A DNA stretch of 64,000 nucleotides from Epiperipatus broadwayi. Taxonomy: Eukaryota; Onychophora; Udeonychophora; Euonychophora; Peripatidae. Where the stretch lies: contig JAQFVV010012416.1 in assembly GCA_028023455.1 (NCBI GenBank), forward strand, positions 791,001 through 855,000. The letters run 5' to 3'. Below are positions 1 to 14,000 of the stretch, piece by piece. Position 1 is the first letter of the stretch; each line of letters starts with the position of its first letter. The position numbers and the translations under genes were made by a program. A model generated the notes under the pieces. That model had not been told where the DNA came from and did not search any database. It worked only from the letters and a program-made list of their open reading frames with translations.

Positions 1-3000
1 TGCCTGAAAAATTAGATCATTTTCTTCATTTACTTGAAATATGGAGGAAATTGCCAGTAATGCTGAATGAATTTATATACAATCAAATGTTATCAATTGG
101 TTATTTAGAAAATTGATTATGAGAAAAATATTTTACTGTTCATAGTTTGAAAATTAGATGGTGCATTTGTTAGTAACTTTAAATCACATTAAATTAAAAT
201 ATTCAAATTGCAATGATAATATTGCATCTTGAAGATTTTTCTTTCCTTTATTGTAACAAGGATAATCAAACAGAAAAATGACTCAATCTACTCTCATCAC
301 AATCTAGGAAATATTTTTGGTTCTTCTTTTTTAATAGCTTATACCAATAAACTTAAATGACCAACTTCTAATACTAGCTTCATTCAGATTCATTAATTTT
401 CTGAGAAAATATAATGATACAGTTTGGAATGATACTTTACTGTCAGTATGGCTATGAGTGTCATCAATAATTTATTTTAGTGTTGCTGCCAAATATTAGA
501 ATAAAATATTAAGGCAATACGGAAACAGAAATGACACATATAAATTATAAATAAAATGAGAAGTATAATTAAGACATGAATAAGATATTACTTAGATCTG
601 AGGTAGCTCATGTTAAAAAAAAAAGAGAGAAAATAATTCCAATCAATTTCCACATAGAAGCAACTTTCCCAATAATTGTCCTATTTTTTGGAAAGTTCTT
701 GCCTCATATTTTTTACATATTTCTTTAGTTGTTCATAGATGTATTGCTTCAACCATTATCAGCCTATCATGCAATATTTCATATTGATTTCTATCATTTG
801 TTAAAAGAGATCTTATACATCTAAATCAGACCAATTTTCAATCCAAAGTCTTCCTATCATATTCTCTACTCTTTAAATTCTCATAATTAATCTCCTTTTA
901 CAATCATCTATTAAAATCTTTCTTCTTAATATCCTTTTTTTCTTTTCATAGTCTTATCATATCTGAAGCATATTTCCAATAACAACTTATCTTTCATATT
1001 TTTCACTTACTGTTTTCAATACTTCTGCATTACTGATCTTTATTTCTACTACACCCTTTTCCAAATTCCTATCTTTACAGTTTAATCCTTAGAATGCTTG
1101 GCATGAAACACTGCAGAGTAATGCTCTTGTCCTAATAAAAATAATCATATATTATATCTAGGTAATCAAGAATTTAGGCAATTTTGCAGAGAATGTTCTG
1201 TTTTAACACTACTGATTCTACATAGTATTTCTCATCTTTGTCCATAGATGGTAAGAGTAATTAAAAAATAAGAAAGTACTTAACCCTTAGGTATCAACTC
1301 TAGAATTTTGGCAGACATTATTTACATTATACTAAATGGAAAAAGATGTGTTTTTATATATTTATTATTTCAATTACAAACTTATTTTCATTAATTTAAT
1401 AAATAATTATAAATATATAAATTATTTAAAAGGTTTTGATATAAATTTGTTCATTGATATTTCTGTTAAATTAGTTATTTGGGAAATAATGTTTGATAAT
1501 AAATAGGCAAAAAAAAAAAAAAAAAATTTTTTTTACTTAAGTCATAAATTCCATTCAAACAGATTGAATATCCCTTATGATATATAAGCTTCATTTACTG
1601 GCAACAAAATATTTTTTTCTATTCTTTGAGCCACATAGTGATATCCAAAACAAATATTTAATGAGTCTTGTTTTGTTAAGTGATTTAGCTAACTATGGAA
1701 AAAAATCAAAAACAAAATGGAAATAATAAAAATATATACAATAATTGGCTCTTAAGAAAGAGAAGTTAAAATAGATGAGCTTAACAAAGAAGAGGAAAGA
1801 AAATCAGACAATTAAAAAATAACCTAAACTGATAATAATTAAGAGAACAAGAATTGACAATAAAAATGACTGCAGGATTAGGAAAAGGAATTTTGAAATG
1901 CTACTATATGGGAAAATTCCAATGAGTAGCAAAAACATAAAATCATTTCTTCATTTGGATACATATATAGACTAGTCAATAGAAAGGTTAATCAATAGAA
2001 AGATTAAGAATTAATTTCAAGTTAAGAATATAAATAAAAAGTAAAAAATTGCTAGAATATTTCTATCATACTACAATGTAATTAAGTAACTAATCTCACA
2101 AAGGAATATATGTTAACAAACTTGAAAAGTAATAAGATCCAATCACAGTGCTTGAACATTCTTTTGTTTGATTGCCATAACATATTAAAAAAAAAAAAAA
2201 AACCAATTGATCTATATCACCCTGCAGGATATTTCAGAAAGAATCTATCAGTTGTCAAAATACTATCATCTATCCATGTAAATATATTGCCTTATTTACA
2301 TGGATAATCGGTGATGATGAATGACATGTAAGACATTGATCAAGTTTATTTACATATTATAATAGGATGATAAAAGTATTATTATTATTTTATAAACACA
2401 CTAAAAATTTTTTACATTTTAATGTCATAAAATTAAAAAAAATATTTTTTGATATTAATAGATTTTACAATAATTTTAATCAATTTAACTGTATATTAAA
2501 ACTGGAATACTCATAATTGATCCTATTCCTTCCCTTATTCTAGACATATGTACAACATGCATATGTAAAACTACTTATAAAAGTGTATATAAATCATTTG
2601 TGATAAAGACCATACAACTTGTCAAAACATTGTGAAAGAATTTAATTAATATAAACTTACAATTGATTCAGAAAAATAAAAATTCAGGATTAAAAAGCAG
2701 AAATATATTACGCAGTTTATTGGCTTAAATTTTTAATCAGAAAATCTTGCAATATTCAATGGTTAAAATACCCCCCCCCCCCCAATACTCTGTGAGTTGA
2801 ATTTTTCTTAGGTCTTTCCCTTCCATTCCAATTCATGTTTTAATAGATTCCAATCATCCATTTTTTTAATATATGGCAACACTAGATTTTCCCACTGTGT
2901 TAACAGTTTTCTCTAAATACACATCTTAATCTTTTCTTTTAATATCTAATTCTCTTTCCATGACATTCTCAAAAATCTAAGCACTTTCATTTTGCAATCC

Positions 3001-3540
3001 CTAATTTTCTTTCATTCCTTATAATCATTCTCCTGTTGTTAGATCCATATAGTAAAATAATTTTTATTAATACTATACATGCAGTGAAGTCTTTAATGAT
3101 CTGACATTAATAATATAGAAATGATTTCCCTGGAAAAACAAATATTTGTTGATTGGAATACTGATAGACATATTTTATTAAATTATAGCAAATACATTTC
3201 ATGTACAGTTCCGCATTATTGGGTGATTATAATGTAGTACAGTATGTTAATATATTGATTTTAACATGAATTGGATATATTATTTACAATATGTACTGCA
3301 CTGCATTCTGTATTAAGAATTTATTTTGATTTCTGCAAATTATCTGTGTAAAAATTTAAAAAAAATTGGACATTTTACACATTTTCTTGTTTTACTTACA
3401 ATTTCTTGCACCAATGTATATTTTCATAAACAATATATAATCATCAATGAAAAAGTTTATTTAAAAATTTAATGGTTTAAACTTTATTTTCAATTCTATT
3501 TCTTTTTATAATTTATTCTCAATATTGAAACCATTGTCAA
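1..3540. other. AT-rich non-coding DNA
   Basis: No gene, splice-framed exon or defined element recognised. There is a 13-base C run at 2771-2783 and several poly(A)/poly(T) runs. Pyrimidine-rich blocks at about 830-1130 and 2800-3060 could be very old retroposon DNA but carry no readable motif. Confidence 0.6.
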
Positions 3541-3607
3541 GCATTGGTAGCCTAGCATTTATAAAGCATAGCTGCCTTCCAAGCAGCTGGCCTGGGGGTT
3601 CACTATC
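3541..3607 (+). mobile_element. tRNA-like SINE head, truncated
   Basis: GCATTGGTAGCCTAGCATTT with anticodon-arm-like GCTGCCTTCCAAGCAGC and then GGGGGTTCACTATC. It shares the upstream TTGTCAAGCATTGG with the copy at 53067, but the 3' acceptor half is missing. Confidence 0.5.
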
Positions 3608-4341
3608 AAAAATATATTGAAACCATTAAAATTTTCTTTAAACACATCTTTGTTTAGTTTAGATTATTTAAGCCTTTATAAACATTTATTTTCATATCTG
3701 AAAAATTCCCTTCTTGGATCAGTTTGTTTATTCTTTTAAAAACCTATTTCAATTCTACCATTACGTTGGGCTTGAATCCATATCAATGTCAGGAAGCATA
3801 AATGCAATCTTTCAATTTACATGTGAAATTATTTTGCAATGCCTGTACTATGTACTCATTATTACCATATTATTTTCTGTACACAAAACAATTATTCACT
3901 TCTATTTCTAATATGAATTTACCAGTTAACACAGCTTTGTGGCTTCACAACTTCCTAGAAAGTGTTTGGAAAACTTAATGAGCTTTAATAAGGTGTAATT
4001 TTCTTCACATACTTATTTCTTATCTTTCTTCCTTTAACAATTCTTTATAAAAGTCTTTATCTTTTTCTTATCTTTTACTGTCCTCTATTTTTTTCTTAAT
4101 ATCTTATGTGTCTTATACTGTAGTAACAACATTAGATGTTAGTGAGTAATAATGTCATTTCATCATTTCAAACTACAGGAAAAAAAAAACTATCACAAGC
4201 TATACTTAAGAAAACAATCTTAAAGTACTCATATAAACTTGTTTTAAATTATATGGATAGGTAGAATGCTACTAGGATGCAACTTCCAGTTGGCATCGAT
4301 TTTGTACCATATAAATAATCATAGCTAAAGTTGCTATAAGC

Positions 4342-4730
4342 CAGGGGTTCCCAACCTAGGTGGCGGGCACCATTTATTTTTTATCTGGACATAATTGCTG
4401 AGATATTCTTGACTTCGTTTACAGAGAAGCCACATCACATCACATCACATGTAAATTTATAGTTGGATATTGTTAATAATACACATAATGTACAAAAAAA
4501 TATTTATTTCAAAAATTAAATTTTAACATATAATTGATATTTTTACACTGTAAAAGTATAGTATGCCCTACAATTTGATTACAATATAATACAATAATTC
4601 ATAAAAAAAATTCAAAAGTTAAATTTATTTGTATCAGATAAATAATTTTTTATCGTGTTCGGATAGCTGCGGGCACACATAAAATGGTCGGGCGCCATGG
4701 TGCCTGCGGGCATAGGGTTGGGGACCCCTG
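4342..4730. mobile_element. Non-autonomous hAT-type element (MITE, 389 bp) with perfect 8-bp TSD
   Basis: The termini are inverted repeats, CAGGGGTTCCCAACC and, read from the other end, CAGGGGTCCCCAACC. They are flanked by a perfect 8-bp direct repeat, CTATAAGC, at 4334-4341 and 4731-4738. Eight-base duplications and CAGGGGT-type ends are typical of hAT elements. There is no transposase. Positions about 4388-4450 closely match the LINE 3' tail at 36361-36425, including the CACAT repeat, so a LINE fragment is nested inside or was captured. Confidence 0.85.
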
Positions 4731-4982
4731 CTATAAGCCATTTAAAAAAATTATGAGCTAAGTAAGCAAAAACTTCTGAAAAGTAAAAATAAACCATTTA
4801 TAGTCAACATTAATACTGATAATTATAATAAGAATGCTATCAACAATAAGCAATTGAGTTTTTTTCTTCTTTTTGTCTGATTTTGAAAATATAAAAAAAT
4901 AGCTTGAAAAGCAAATAATAATTTCCAGTCTGAACAAATAAAAAAACAACAGCATGCAATGTAATATCTAATTTTATAATTA

Positions 4983-5070
4983 CTAAATAAAGTTAAATTT
5001 TTCTAAAGACAGTCAATACTTAATATTAGACAATGGAAATAGTCCAATATATAAATACAGCTAAAATACC
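4983..5070. repeat. Family B dispersed repeat, copy 1
   Basis: AAATAAAGTTAAATTTTTCT and ATGGAAATAGTCCAATAT recur at 28755-28820 (same strand) and in inverse at 32135-32240. Class unknown; no inverted ends seen. Confidence 0.65.
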
Positions 5071-6168
5071 ATCACAAATCGTGCAATTAAACCAAATCTA
5101 TATATACATCTATTAATATAGGCAAATTCTTATGATTTTAATGAGTATGTAAATAATTTAATGCTAAAAATATAAACCTATTCACAAAACAAACAAGTCT
5201 GAATGCCTTACTAAGACAATTCAGAAGTAAGATTTCCAAAGAATTATTTAAATGAATTTGTAAATAACATCTACTTTTTGTTATATCAATGTTAATCTAT
5301 TTTGTCAGATAAAGGATGATCATTTTTTACCTTAGTTAAATTATTCTTAGGGCATCATGCATGAAAATTAGTTTAGCAACATTCAGACTTATGTTTGTTC
5401 CAGGAATAAGTTTAATATAGGCAAATACAAAATAATATAAAATCCATATATTTTATTAAAATATTTCATGACAATACTCTAGAATTATTTCTCCAATAAT
5501 ATATACCAATATTACCAATGCGCTCATGAGACTAATGAGCACATTATTATTATTACTATAATAGATGAAAATGGATTGTGTCCATGTACAGATAGGCAGA
5601 GATCTTTATAACCATGGAAAACTATATATAAATGGAGCTCCAATCGATTTCGCAAATCAATATGAAAAATTATTCAAACAAAATATATGATAAATTATCT
5701 TAATTTACATGAGAGGAAAAAAATATGTGAGGCAAAATACCTATGGATCCAGACATTACAATTATCATATAAACGAAGGATTAAATATACAAGTATATAT
5801 AATTATTTCATTGTTTGTATTTAAAAATTAATTGTAAAATAGATACTGCTAAGTGAGCAATTTAGAAAAATAAATGCATTATATTTTTATAGTTCAATTC
5901 TAATGATAATGTTCTTATAGTTATTTTTCCAGAATGTTTATTTTATTTAAAAACAAGATATTCCTATAATTACTTTAACTCTAAATATTGTGGGAAAGGT
6001 TTGAAAAGGAGAAAAACAGTTCCAATCCTTTTTATGATCAGTCGTGATTAAGAGTTGCTCTTTGATTACATTTAATAATCTAAATCTGAACAAATAAGAA
6101 TAAACAATTTATAGCACACTTTATTTTAAAATCCACTTAAGGAGTATCCCCCCCCCCATCACCCAATT
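5071..6168. other. AT-rich non-coding DNA
   Basis: Only a weak relative of the 44.8-kb palindrome region near 5165-5310 and a C run at 6148-6157. No gene seen. Confidence 0.6.
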
Positions 6169-6515
6169 TTAACCCTTTGACCCCCAGTACGACTTTTGTA
6201 CGACTTGTCTAGAAATTTCTATTTTGAGCTGAGTTTACGCGTAAACGGTAAACGTCACACATACGCGCAATACGTCATTCTTTGCGCAATTTCAATATCT
6301 ACCTGAAACTCTAAGAATTTTTTCTGTACGACAATTTTTAGATTTTTTATGAATATTTTTAGCAAAGTGTACCTAAAATTTTTTTTTTTTTTTTTGATTT
6401 TTCTCATTTTATTTATCGTAAAAAAGTTATTCCACAATTGTTGGATCAATTACTGAAGATTTTATTGTGATTTTCCGTTGAAGTTGTCCATGATTCTGGG
6501 CTCTCTTCTCAAATT

Positions 6516-6840
6516 ACGTTTTTGGATAACGTTCAAGGGTATGTAATTACTTTTTTTTATATATTTTTTTTATAAATTATAATATTTTATATTTACTAAA
6601 ACAAATAAATATGTTATATAATAATAAATTATAATATTTTCGATGTACTGAAACAAATAAACGTTTTTTGATAACATTCGCGAGTATGTAATTACTTTTT
6701 ATATATATATTTTATAAATTATAATATTTTCTATTTACTGAAACAAATAAATATGTTATATAATAATAAATTATAATATTTTCGATGTACTGAAATAAAT
6801 AAATATGCTATAGAATAATAAATTATAATATTTTCAAATA
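6516..6840. repeat. Degenerate tandem repeat, period about 145 bp
   Basis: Two main copies, starting near 6516 and 6660, each hold GATAACRTTC, TATGTAATTAC and runs of AAATTATAATATTTTC with ACTGAAAYAAATAAA. Shorter sub-repeats extend to about 6840. Confidence 0.7.
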
Positions 6841-7027
6841 AATATGCTGTAGAATGGAAAAAAGTTGGGGACTGGGGTATCTGTCACTGCGTGAGCTAAT
6901 GCATTTTTTGGCATGATTATAAATATGAATAGTGTATCATGCGTGACCAAGTTTGAATTTATGGACGAATTATTGCATCAGTGCTAAAGTTATGACCCTC
7001 AATTGATTTGTGTCAATTTTAGGCAAG

Positions 7028-7424
7028 TAATATAGGATATTGTATAAATTTTCTGGCTTCTTCAATCTATCCAGTTATTGTTACAGTGCCATGTATTTGA
7101 ACTCAGCCTTTCTTCATATTTTTTATGCAAAATAATAAATATATTTATATACAAGTTCATGCTACACAACTGGAATTTCATGTAATATAGGATATTTATA
7201 CACACTTTCTGGATTCATCAATCCATCCATTCTGTATTATAGTGCCATGTATTTGAACTCAGTCTTTCTTCATATCTTTTATGCAAAATAATAAATATAT
7301 TTATATACAAGTTTATGCTACACAACTGGAATTTCATGTAATATAGGATATTTTATACAGTTTCTGACTTCATCAATCCATCCACTCTGTGTTATAGTGC
7401 CATGTATTTGAACTTAGCCTTTCT
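7028..7424. repeat. Tandem repeat, about 155-bp period, 2.6 copies
   Basis: Copies begin TAATATAGGATAT at 7028, 7183 and 7339, giving periods of 155 and 156 bp. Each contains AGTGCCATGTATTTGAAC; the third copy breaks off at about 7424. The array lies wholly inside the piggyBac-like element. Confidence 0.85.
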
Positions 7425-7576
7425 TCCACACATGTAATCATTGTTAATAATAATAAAAAATTATCTTTATTGATTTATTTTTATTCATTTTATTTTTTAT
7501 GAGTTTATTTATTTATTTTTGAATTACACTGTTCTATTACTTTTTTCTCCACTAAAAACCATTCATATTTTTACAG

Positions 7577-7672
7577 ATAATTTACAAAACTGAACATATC
7601 TGGCTGTGGAATGAAAATGGATCACAGCAAGTCGGCTGTTTTAGTAATTTTCTCAGGGAAAAATTACCTCAG
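7577..7672 (+). other. Exon-like open segment within the piggyBac-like element
   Basis: A pyrimidine-rich tract ending TTTTTACAG precedes, and CTCAG|GTAAGA follows. The 96 bases between are open in one frame for 32 codons (phase 0-0), including HIWLWNENGSQQVGCF. Both ends match splice consensus on the plus strand. It could be a carried or exonised cassette exon. The encoded peptide is not recognised and chance is not excluded. Confidence 0.3.
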
Positions 7673-8012
7673 GTAAGACTTCCAATACATCATTTTTTTT
7701 GTAAATTTGTGAGGAATGTGATGAAGCTGTTTATGAAAGTGTCATTTTATCATTTGAATTTCAAAATTTAGGATTTGTGAATCAGTGTAAAAACAAACAT
7801 TCTTAAATCTGTTATAAATATTATTTTTTTTAACTTTTTCTTTATGAAATGATTATTTTAACAGCTTCATTATATTCTTTCATATATGTACTTGCTTTTA
7901 CAACATTATTTTTATATATTTATTACATTCAAACACAAAATATCTAAGTTATTAGAGTTAGGGTAAATTTTTTTAAAAATTAAAGATGGCCGCCTGGTTT
8001 TCAAAGGGTTAA

Positions 8013-11000
8013 GAATTATCATAACCTTAATTTGATTAAAATTAATGAATTTCTTTATTTACAATAGTATTTATTGTTGCCTCAAGATGTTCTTTGACAA
8101 GATCTAAAATTATTTCTTACTTGTTTACTGTAGTTTTTACACTTTTTCTGACTTGTAATTATGACCTTTTCCTAACATCAGCATGTTAGCTTTTATGTTG
8201 TTGGTTTTTTTTTAATTAGATATTTTAGTAGCTAGCTATTAAAGCCCAGTATTTAAAAATCGGTGAATATTAATGCACATTTTTAACTGTTTTGCTGGCT
8301 AACTCAGGATTTTGCAGACACTGTTGTTCACCATTGATTCCTTCAAGGCCTTTTTAACATACAAACTATTATACTTTAATTTTTTATAATAGATGAAAGC
8401 TGTTATTAGGGCGGGGGAGAGGGGGGAATCTATCTATTTGATAGAAATACTAAATTTAGGTGGGAATTAGTTACAAAAATTAGCTGCAAAATTATGCCAA
8501 TAGCACCAGCAATATAATAGACGAACGGAAAGTCAAAAAGTTTAGGGCTTTTTTATACCTAACATTTTAAAAATATTTAATACTTATGATTTTTGAAATA
8601 TTACGACCCGTAAAAACTAATAAATTATTTTACTGAAGAGAAATATGTAAAATAGGCAACAAAAATTAACTTTTAACTGAATATATGCTTTAATCTTTAG
8701 AGTTATGCATGGGAGGGGGAAATTGTAATAATATTTATAAAACTTGAAACTTCATTTTCTACCCATGCAACTAAGACTATTATTCTTATAACACTTTTTA
8801 AAATGTATTAACCATATTATAAAAGTATAGAGATGATATTAAATTGAAGCCATTGCTTAAAACTTTATCACTACTCGCAATTTCAGTTTGTTTGCAACAT
8901 TTTTTTTATAATTTAATCTTTATTCTATATATTTTGATAATCTTTACAATATTTATTACAAATATAAATTTACAACCAAAAAAGAAAATTCTAAAAGATA
9001 ACATTTAAACATTGCAAAATGAAAAACAAGTATAGTGAAGTGAATTAGTTACTGCTTTTTTTCTTATTTAATAGTTGCCTTTGCCAGATTGAGAAAAAAA
9101 AATATTGAAAAAATTATTACTTATTTGAACTCCATTTTTAAAGTTCAAAATAAACTTTTCTTCAGTTGCATCTATTATTATAAAAATTTCAAAAAAAAAA
9201 AAAAAATCACTAGACTTTATGAAAGCATTTATTTTCAGTGAATTAATTACTACTCACTACTGCTTTATCACAGTTACAGCTTATATTTGAATTATCTTAG
9301 CAAGTTACCTTCCAGTCATTGCTATCACTTCAGCTTTTCTTCACTAGTTTACCATTATGTTAGTTTGCTGGTTCTCTTTTTTTTTTTTATGACAGAAATT
9401 ATAACTAAAATTATTAGTTTAAAAAAAATCTGAAGATGTCAGTATCATACAGATTTCCAAATTTAAAAGAAGCTGACAATACTGATTGATTGTATAATAT
9501 AAAGAAATTGACAACATCACTTATTAGTACATCTTTTGGTTTCAAACTTTTGAGAACATGTATTCTTTTAATACTTCAGAAAGAAAAATTGTAATTTTCA
9601 ATAATATATTTACATAGTTAAGACTATTTATGTGTGATATTTATAAAATATTTATTTTAAATCAAAAAAATACATGATTAAAATTAGATTTTATATGAAA
9701 ATGTTTGTTTTTAAGAAGACAAATCATTAAAACCAGATAGCAATTTTTTGTAAAATTTTAATAATATATTTTCATTGCTTTATGATATCTCAACTAAAAT
9801 TTGTTTATATTTTAAAAACAGAATTCAAATAAAAATGTTATTCCAACAATTTTTGTGCATAGGTAAAAGTTACTATTCAATACAAAAAAAAAAGTTATTT
9901 TTAGTATTCATTTTATTACCTGGATTTTTCTATTTGCACAAATCAAATACCTTTTAGATCCTTCATTTGTAAACTTATATTTGTAATAAATAAAATGAAG
10001 ATTATCAAAATAATATAGCATAAAGAATTTAATTCTAAAAATAAAAAGATGCAACTATTGCAGAAACTGCTTAGTCTTTTATGTAAGACTGGGAGAAGAT
10101 AGACTTAAATGAATAGTGAAAATGTTAAAAACAAACATTTTCAAATAAAATCTATCTGAAATCATTTTTTTTTTTTTGGTTTAAAATAAATTTTACAAAT
10201 ATTTGGCATAAATATGTAAATAAGTTACTGAACTTTTCTTTCCAAAGTAAAAAAAAAAAAATTCACTCTCAAACCTAAGATTGGTGTTGTCAGTTTCTTT
10301 GTATTATGATACTCTCTATGCCAGCGTCGTTAAATTTCTGACATCTGGAAGATACTGACACCAGATTTTTTTTTCAACTCATAATTTTAATTGCAATTTC
10401 TACCATCAAATAAATGCAAACTGAAAAAATAACAATATAGATACCCACAAAATAACAAAGGAAAGTTGAAAGCAGATAGTAACACCACCATCAGAATAAT
10501 TGTCAGTCAATAGACTGTTTTTAAGTGTATGTGGAGTTCCCTGTCCAGAAATATTGGAATAATTATGCAATAAGGTAGCACCAAGTAATCACTGAGTAAT
10601 CATCAGTGATAATTTGACATTTATTTCTTCTACCCAATTCATATTTAAGGATACATTGTCCACTTGAAAAATTTTGATGTCAAAGTTCTTTAATAGCTAG
10701 TAATTTTATAGTTACAACTTTTTTATATCAAAGTGATACTGTCAGTCTTGTAAAAAAAAAAAAAAAGAGGCACAGGTCACTGTACCAGAAAGGGTCCAAA
10801 GCATATGCAAATGCTCTATCAAATAACCTTTCCGGTGCAATTATTAAGTGCAACAACAGTTCAGAAATGTAATCTATAACCATAACACACAATAAGACAT
10901 TAATTTCAGAAAATACTCATTCATAGAATGTGATTTTTCACTGATGGATAATTGTGACTTAATCATTTAGCAAATAAAAAAATTCTAAAATAGTATGATG

Positions 11001-14000
11001 AAAAAAGTAAGATATTTTTGCTCTTTTGCAAGTGATCACAAAATCAAAAACAGAATATAAAAACTAAATGATGTGAATGAATATTTATTTATTTTAAAGT
11101 TTAGTATAAATTATTATGATTACTGCAATGATCAATTTATCATATCAACTAATATATCAAGTGATTATTCATTATTATTACATGTATATTGCTATTCCTA
11201 AATCACTTAATATGAAATGTTATGCAGTGCAGGAGGCAAGAATTTTTTGTTTTTAGATACAACAAGAGTCTCAATGAGTATGAAATCAAAAATCAATTAT
11301 CATGTAATATTTAAATTCGTGTTAAGCATTGGCTTTTAATTAATAATTAAAATCAAAATACTAAAACTCACAAATGATATAGTACTTGGTGCAAAGTGAT
11401 TTGCTCATTTACTTTCTTTATTCATTAAAAATTCTACTAAAATTACAGTTATGAGATCATAACTTATTATCGAACTACAAATGCCTTGTACTTTTATTTA
11501 ACATGATATATTAACAATCAAAATTGTAGTTTAAGGAAAAAAATTTTTTTAGATATATTACTTCCTCTTTTTTAGTGACTATTTTGCAATTAATTTACTG
11601 TGAACTCTTAATCACTTCAATTTCTCAAAATCATTTATCATAAATGGGGAAAACCATATTCAAAGTTAAAAAATTAAAAAAATGCCATGTAGGAGGACAA
11701 GATTTTTGTTTTTATTAAGGTAGTCCGTTTAAAAAAGCAAGTTTTATATGAACAATCCAAAAAAAATTGAAGATTTCATCCTTCATTTCTTTCTATTCTA
11801 ATTAAGGTAAACTACATGTGTTTACTTAAAAAATAGTGTCATCTAGTGTGTATAACTCAAAACGTATTGAAGAAATAAATGAAGTCCACACTGTTAGGCT
11901 GGATATTCCTGACACATTATACTGTTGCAGAAACTGAACACATGTACAAAATTTGAAGAAAATCCATGGAGTAGAAATTAAAAATGGGTTATGTTATAAG
12001 AAGAAAATTCTTAAGTTAAATAAAAGCATTTGTTTGAAATGCTGAGCAAAGGTAGAACAAATTAAGATCAATAATGTAGAAATGTTGTAATCAGCAAAAA
12101 AAAAAAGTAAAATTATTGATCTGAAAACATTTTTTTTTTTTTTTTGGGACAATTAAAAATTTTTTTTTTCAGATTTCCTTTTTTAGATTTACAAAGTTTA
12201 CTATAAATTTATAACAACATTTTTAGTAATTCAAAATGAGATCACAAAAATAGAAATGTTTTTTTTTTAAAAAAACTCTGAAGTCCCATTGACAAATCTC
12301 TACAATTCAAATAAACAAACTTGAAAGTGCTTTAATTAAAATAAAATTATCCTAATTATGAGTGAAAACAATCAACTACTTTATATCCAATATCATCAAT
12401 TCCTTAAATTTGTTATTATATCACTTCCTCTGCCAAATTACTATGTTGTGTAATGAAAAAATGGCCTGAATATTCAAAGATTTTATAGCAAGAATGAAAC
12501 CAGTTATTTACAAGAAAATCTGTAATAATGATTACCATTCTGATATTTAAAAAGTGTATAGAATAGTAGAATTTTGTCCTACTTGCTATTGGCCTCTGTT
12601 AACCATAATATAAATAGTACCAGTGCCATGTGTCATTCATTCTTTGTTTATCTCGTAGTAAGTCTTGAATATACATTGATTGGGGGGAGGGGGGCTATGG
12701 ATATTAAAATTAAAATATTAATTTATATAATTAATTTTTCAAAATAATTTTTAGGTTTACTTTATAAATGACACAAACCAGTATAGGCTTTAATTTTTTT
12801 TTTTAAAAAAAAAAACCATATGTTTTTGTAAATAAACAGATAAATCATTTGTTAAAATTGCCTAAAAATAAAAAAGGAGGAAAAATAGGTGGAGGAAAAA
12901 TCACCCTGAAGCGTACTGTCTTCATTATATATTATAAAAGATTTCTAAAACTCGGTTGTGCCAAACCCCTGCCAATTTCATTAAGTAGTTAATGAAACCA
13001 ATCCTTTTTTACTTCCAATTTTTTTCACTATATGTATTAAATTATAATGCTAACGATAAAAGTAGTAATATAATAGATATTTATCTGAAGGGGGGGGGGG
13101 TTATAAGAAGGCGGGGGTTAAAATGCAAGTAGATGCACTTCATTTAGTATTTTAAACTATCAATATATGTAAATTTTAACATTTTGAATTATTTTAATAT
13201 AACCAAATAAAAGGCATTATTTCCTAGAAGTAAAAAAAAACAATTTGGCTATTATTCCAGTTTTTCAGCCATAGAAAAATAAATTTAACTGGATATTCGA
13301 AACTAAGTAATTATAACTTATTAAAAACCTCCAATTATAACTAAGATTACAAAAGCATGAATTAATATTTTCATATACAGTCACATGCACAGCAACTTAT
13401 AAGTAGCAAATACATGCAGCACTAAGAAATCCAACTGCTGCATCTATAAAATAGTGCATTTAATAGTGAATGGATAAAGTTTACATTATTTATCCATATA
13501 TTTTCTCCCAATTATTCTTTACAGGGCCTTTTTTTAAAAAAATAATTTTTTCTCACATATTATAATTTTGCTCTTATCTCAATTTTACTTTTCATTTTAT
13601 TCAAAGCAGTGGATTACGAGGTTATAAGGAAAACTAATGCACCAAGACAAATAGTCCTTAGAAAAGCAGCATACAAACAAAATAATACCTCAAAACATTT
13701 TGATATAAGTACTATGAGAATCTTGTAAAAAAAAAAAATTATATGTATATATTTCATTTAAAAATACAAAGATAAAAACAGTTGTTGGTTATTTCATTTA
13801 TATGAGTTGTTTACAAAAGATAATTTATATATTTGCTTTTGGAAGAATAGACACAAAATTTATTTAGCGATTAAAAGAATGGTATTTTTTTTTTCTTTTC
13901 AATAATTTTTTTCAGATGAAAGAAAATTAAACAAATAACTTTAAAAAAATAGGAGTGTAATATATTTTGGGGGTATAAGCATGACAGAAAATGTGATACA

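Larger units (their letters stand above)
6173..8008. mobile_element. piggyBac-like non-autonomous element flanked by TTAA
   Basis: The left end is TTAA-CCCTTTGACCCCCAG (TTAA at 6169-6172). The right end, read on the other strand, is TTAA-CCCTTTGAAAACCAG (TTAA at 8009-8012). TTAA target duplication with CCCTTTG-type ends is the signature of piggyBac superfamily elements. No transposase frame is visible in 1,836 bp. The interior holds two arrays of direct repeats (about 6516-6840 and 7028-7424) and one exon-like open segment at 7577-7672. The left 350 bp carries several CpGs, unlike its surroundings. Confidence 0.7.

Noticed and set aside
830-3060. Possible old LINE remnants in pyrimidine-rich blocks (830-1130, 2800-3060)
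   Set aside because: No reverse-transcriptase motif could be read in any frame; base bias alone is not enough.
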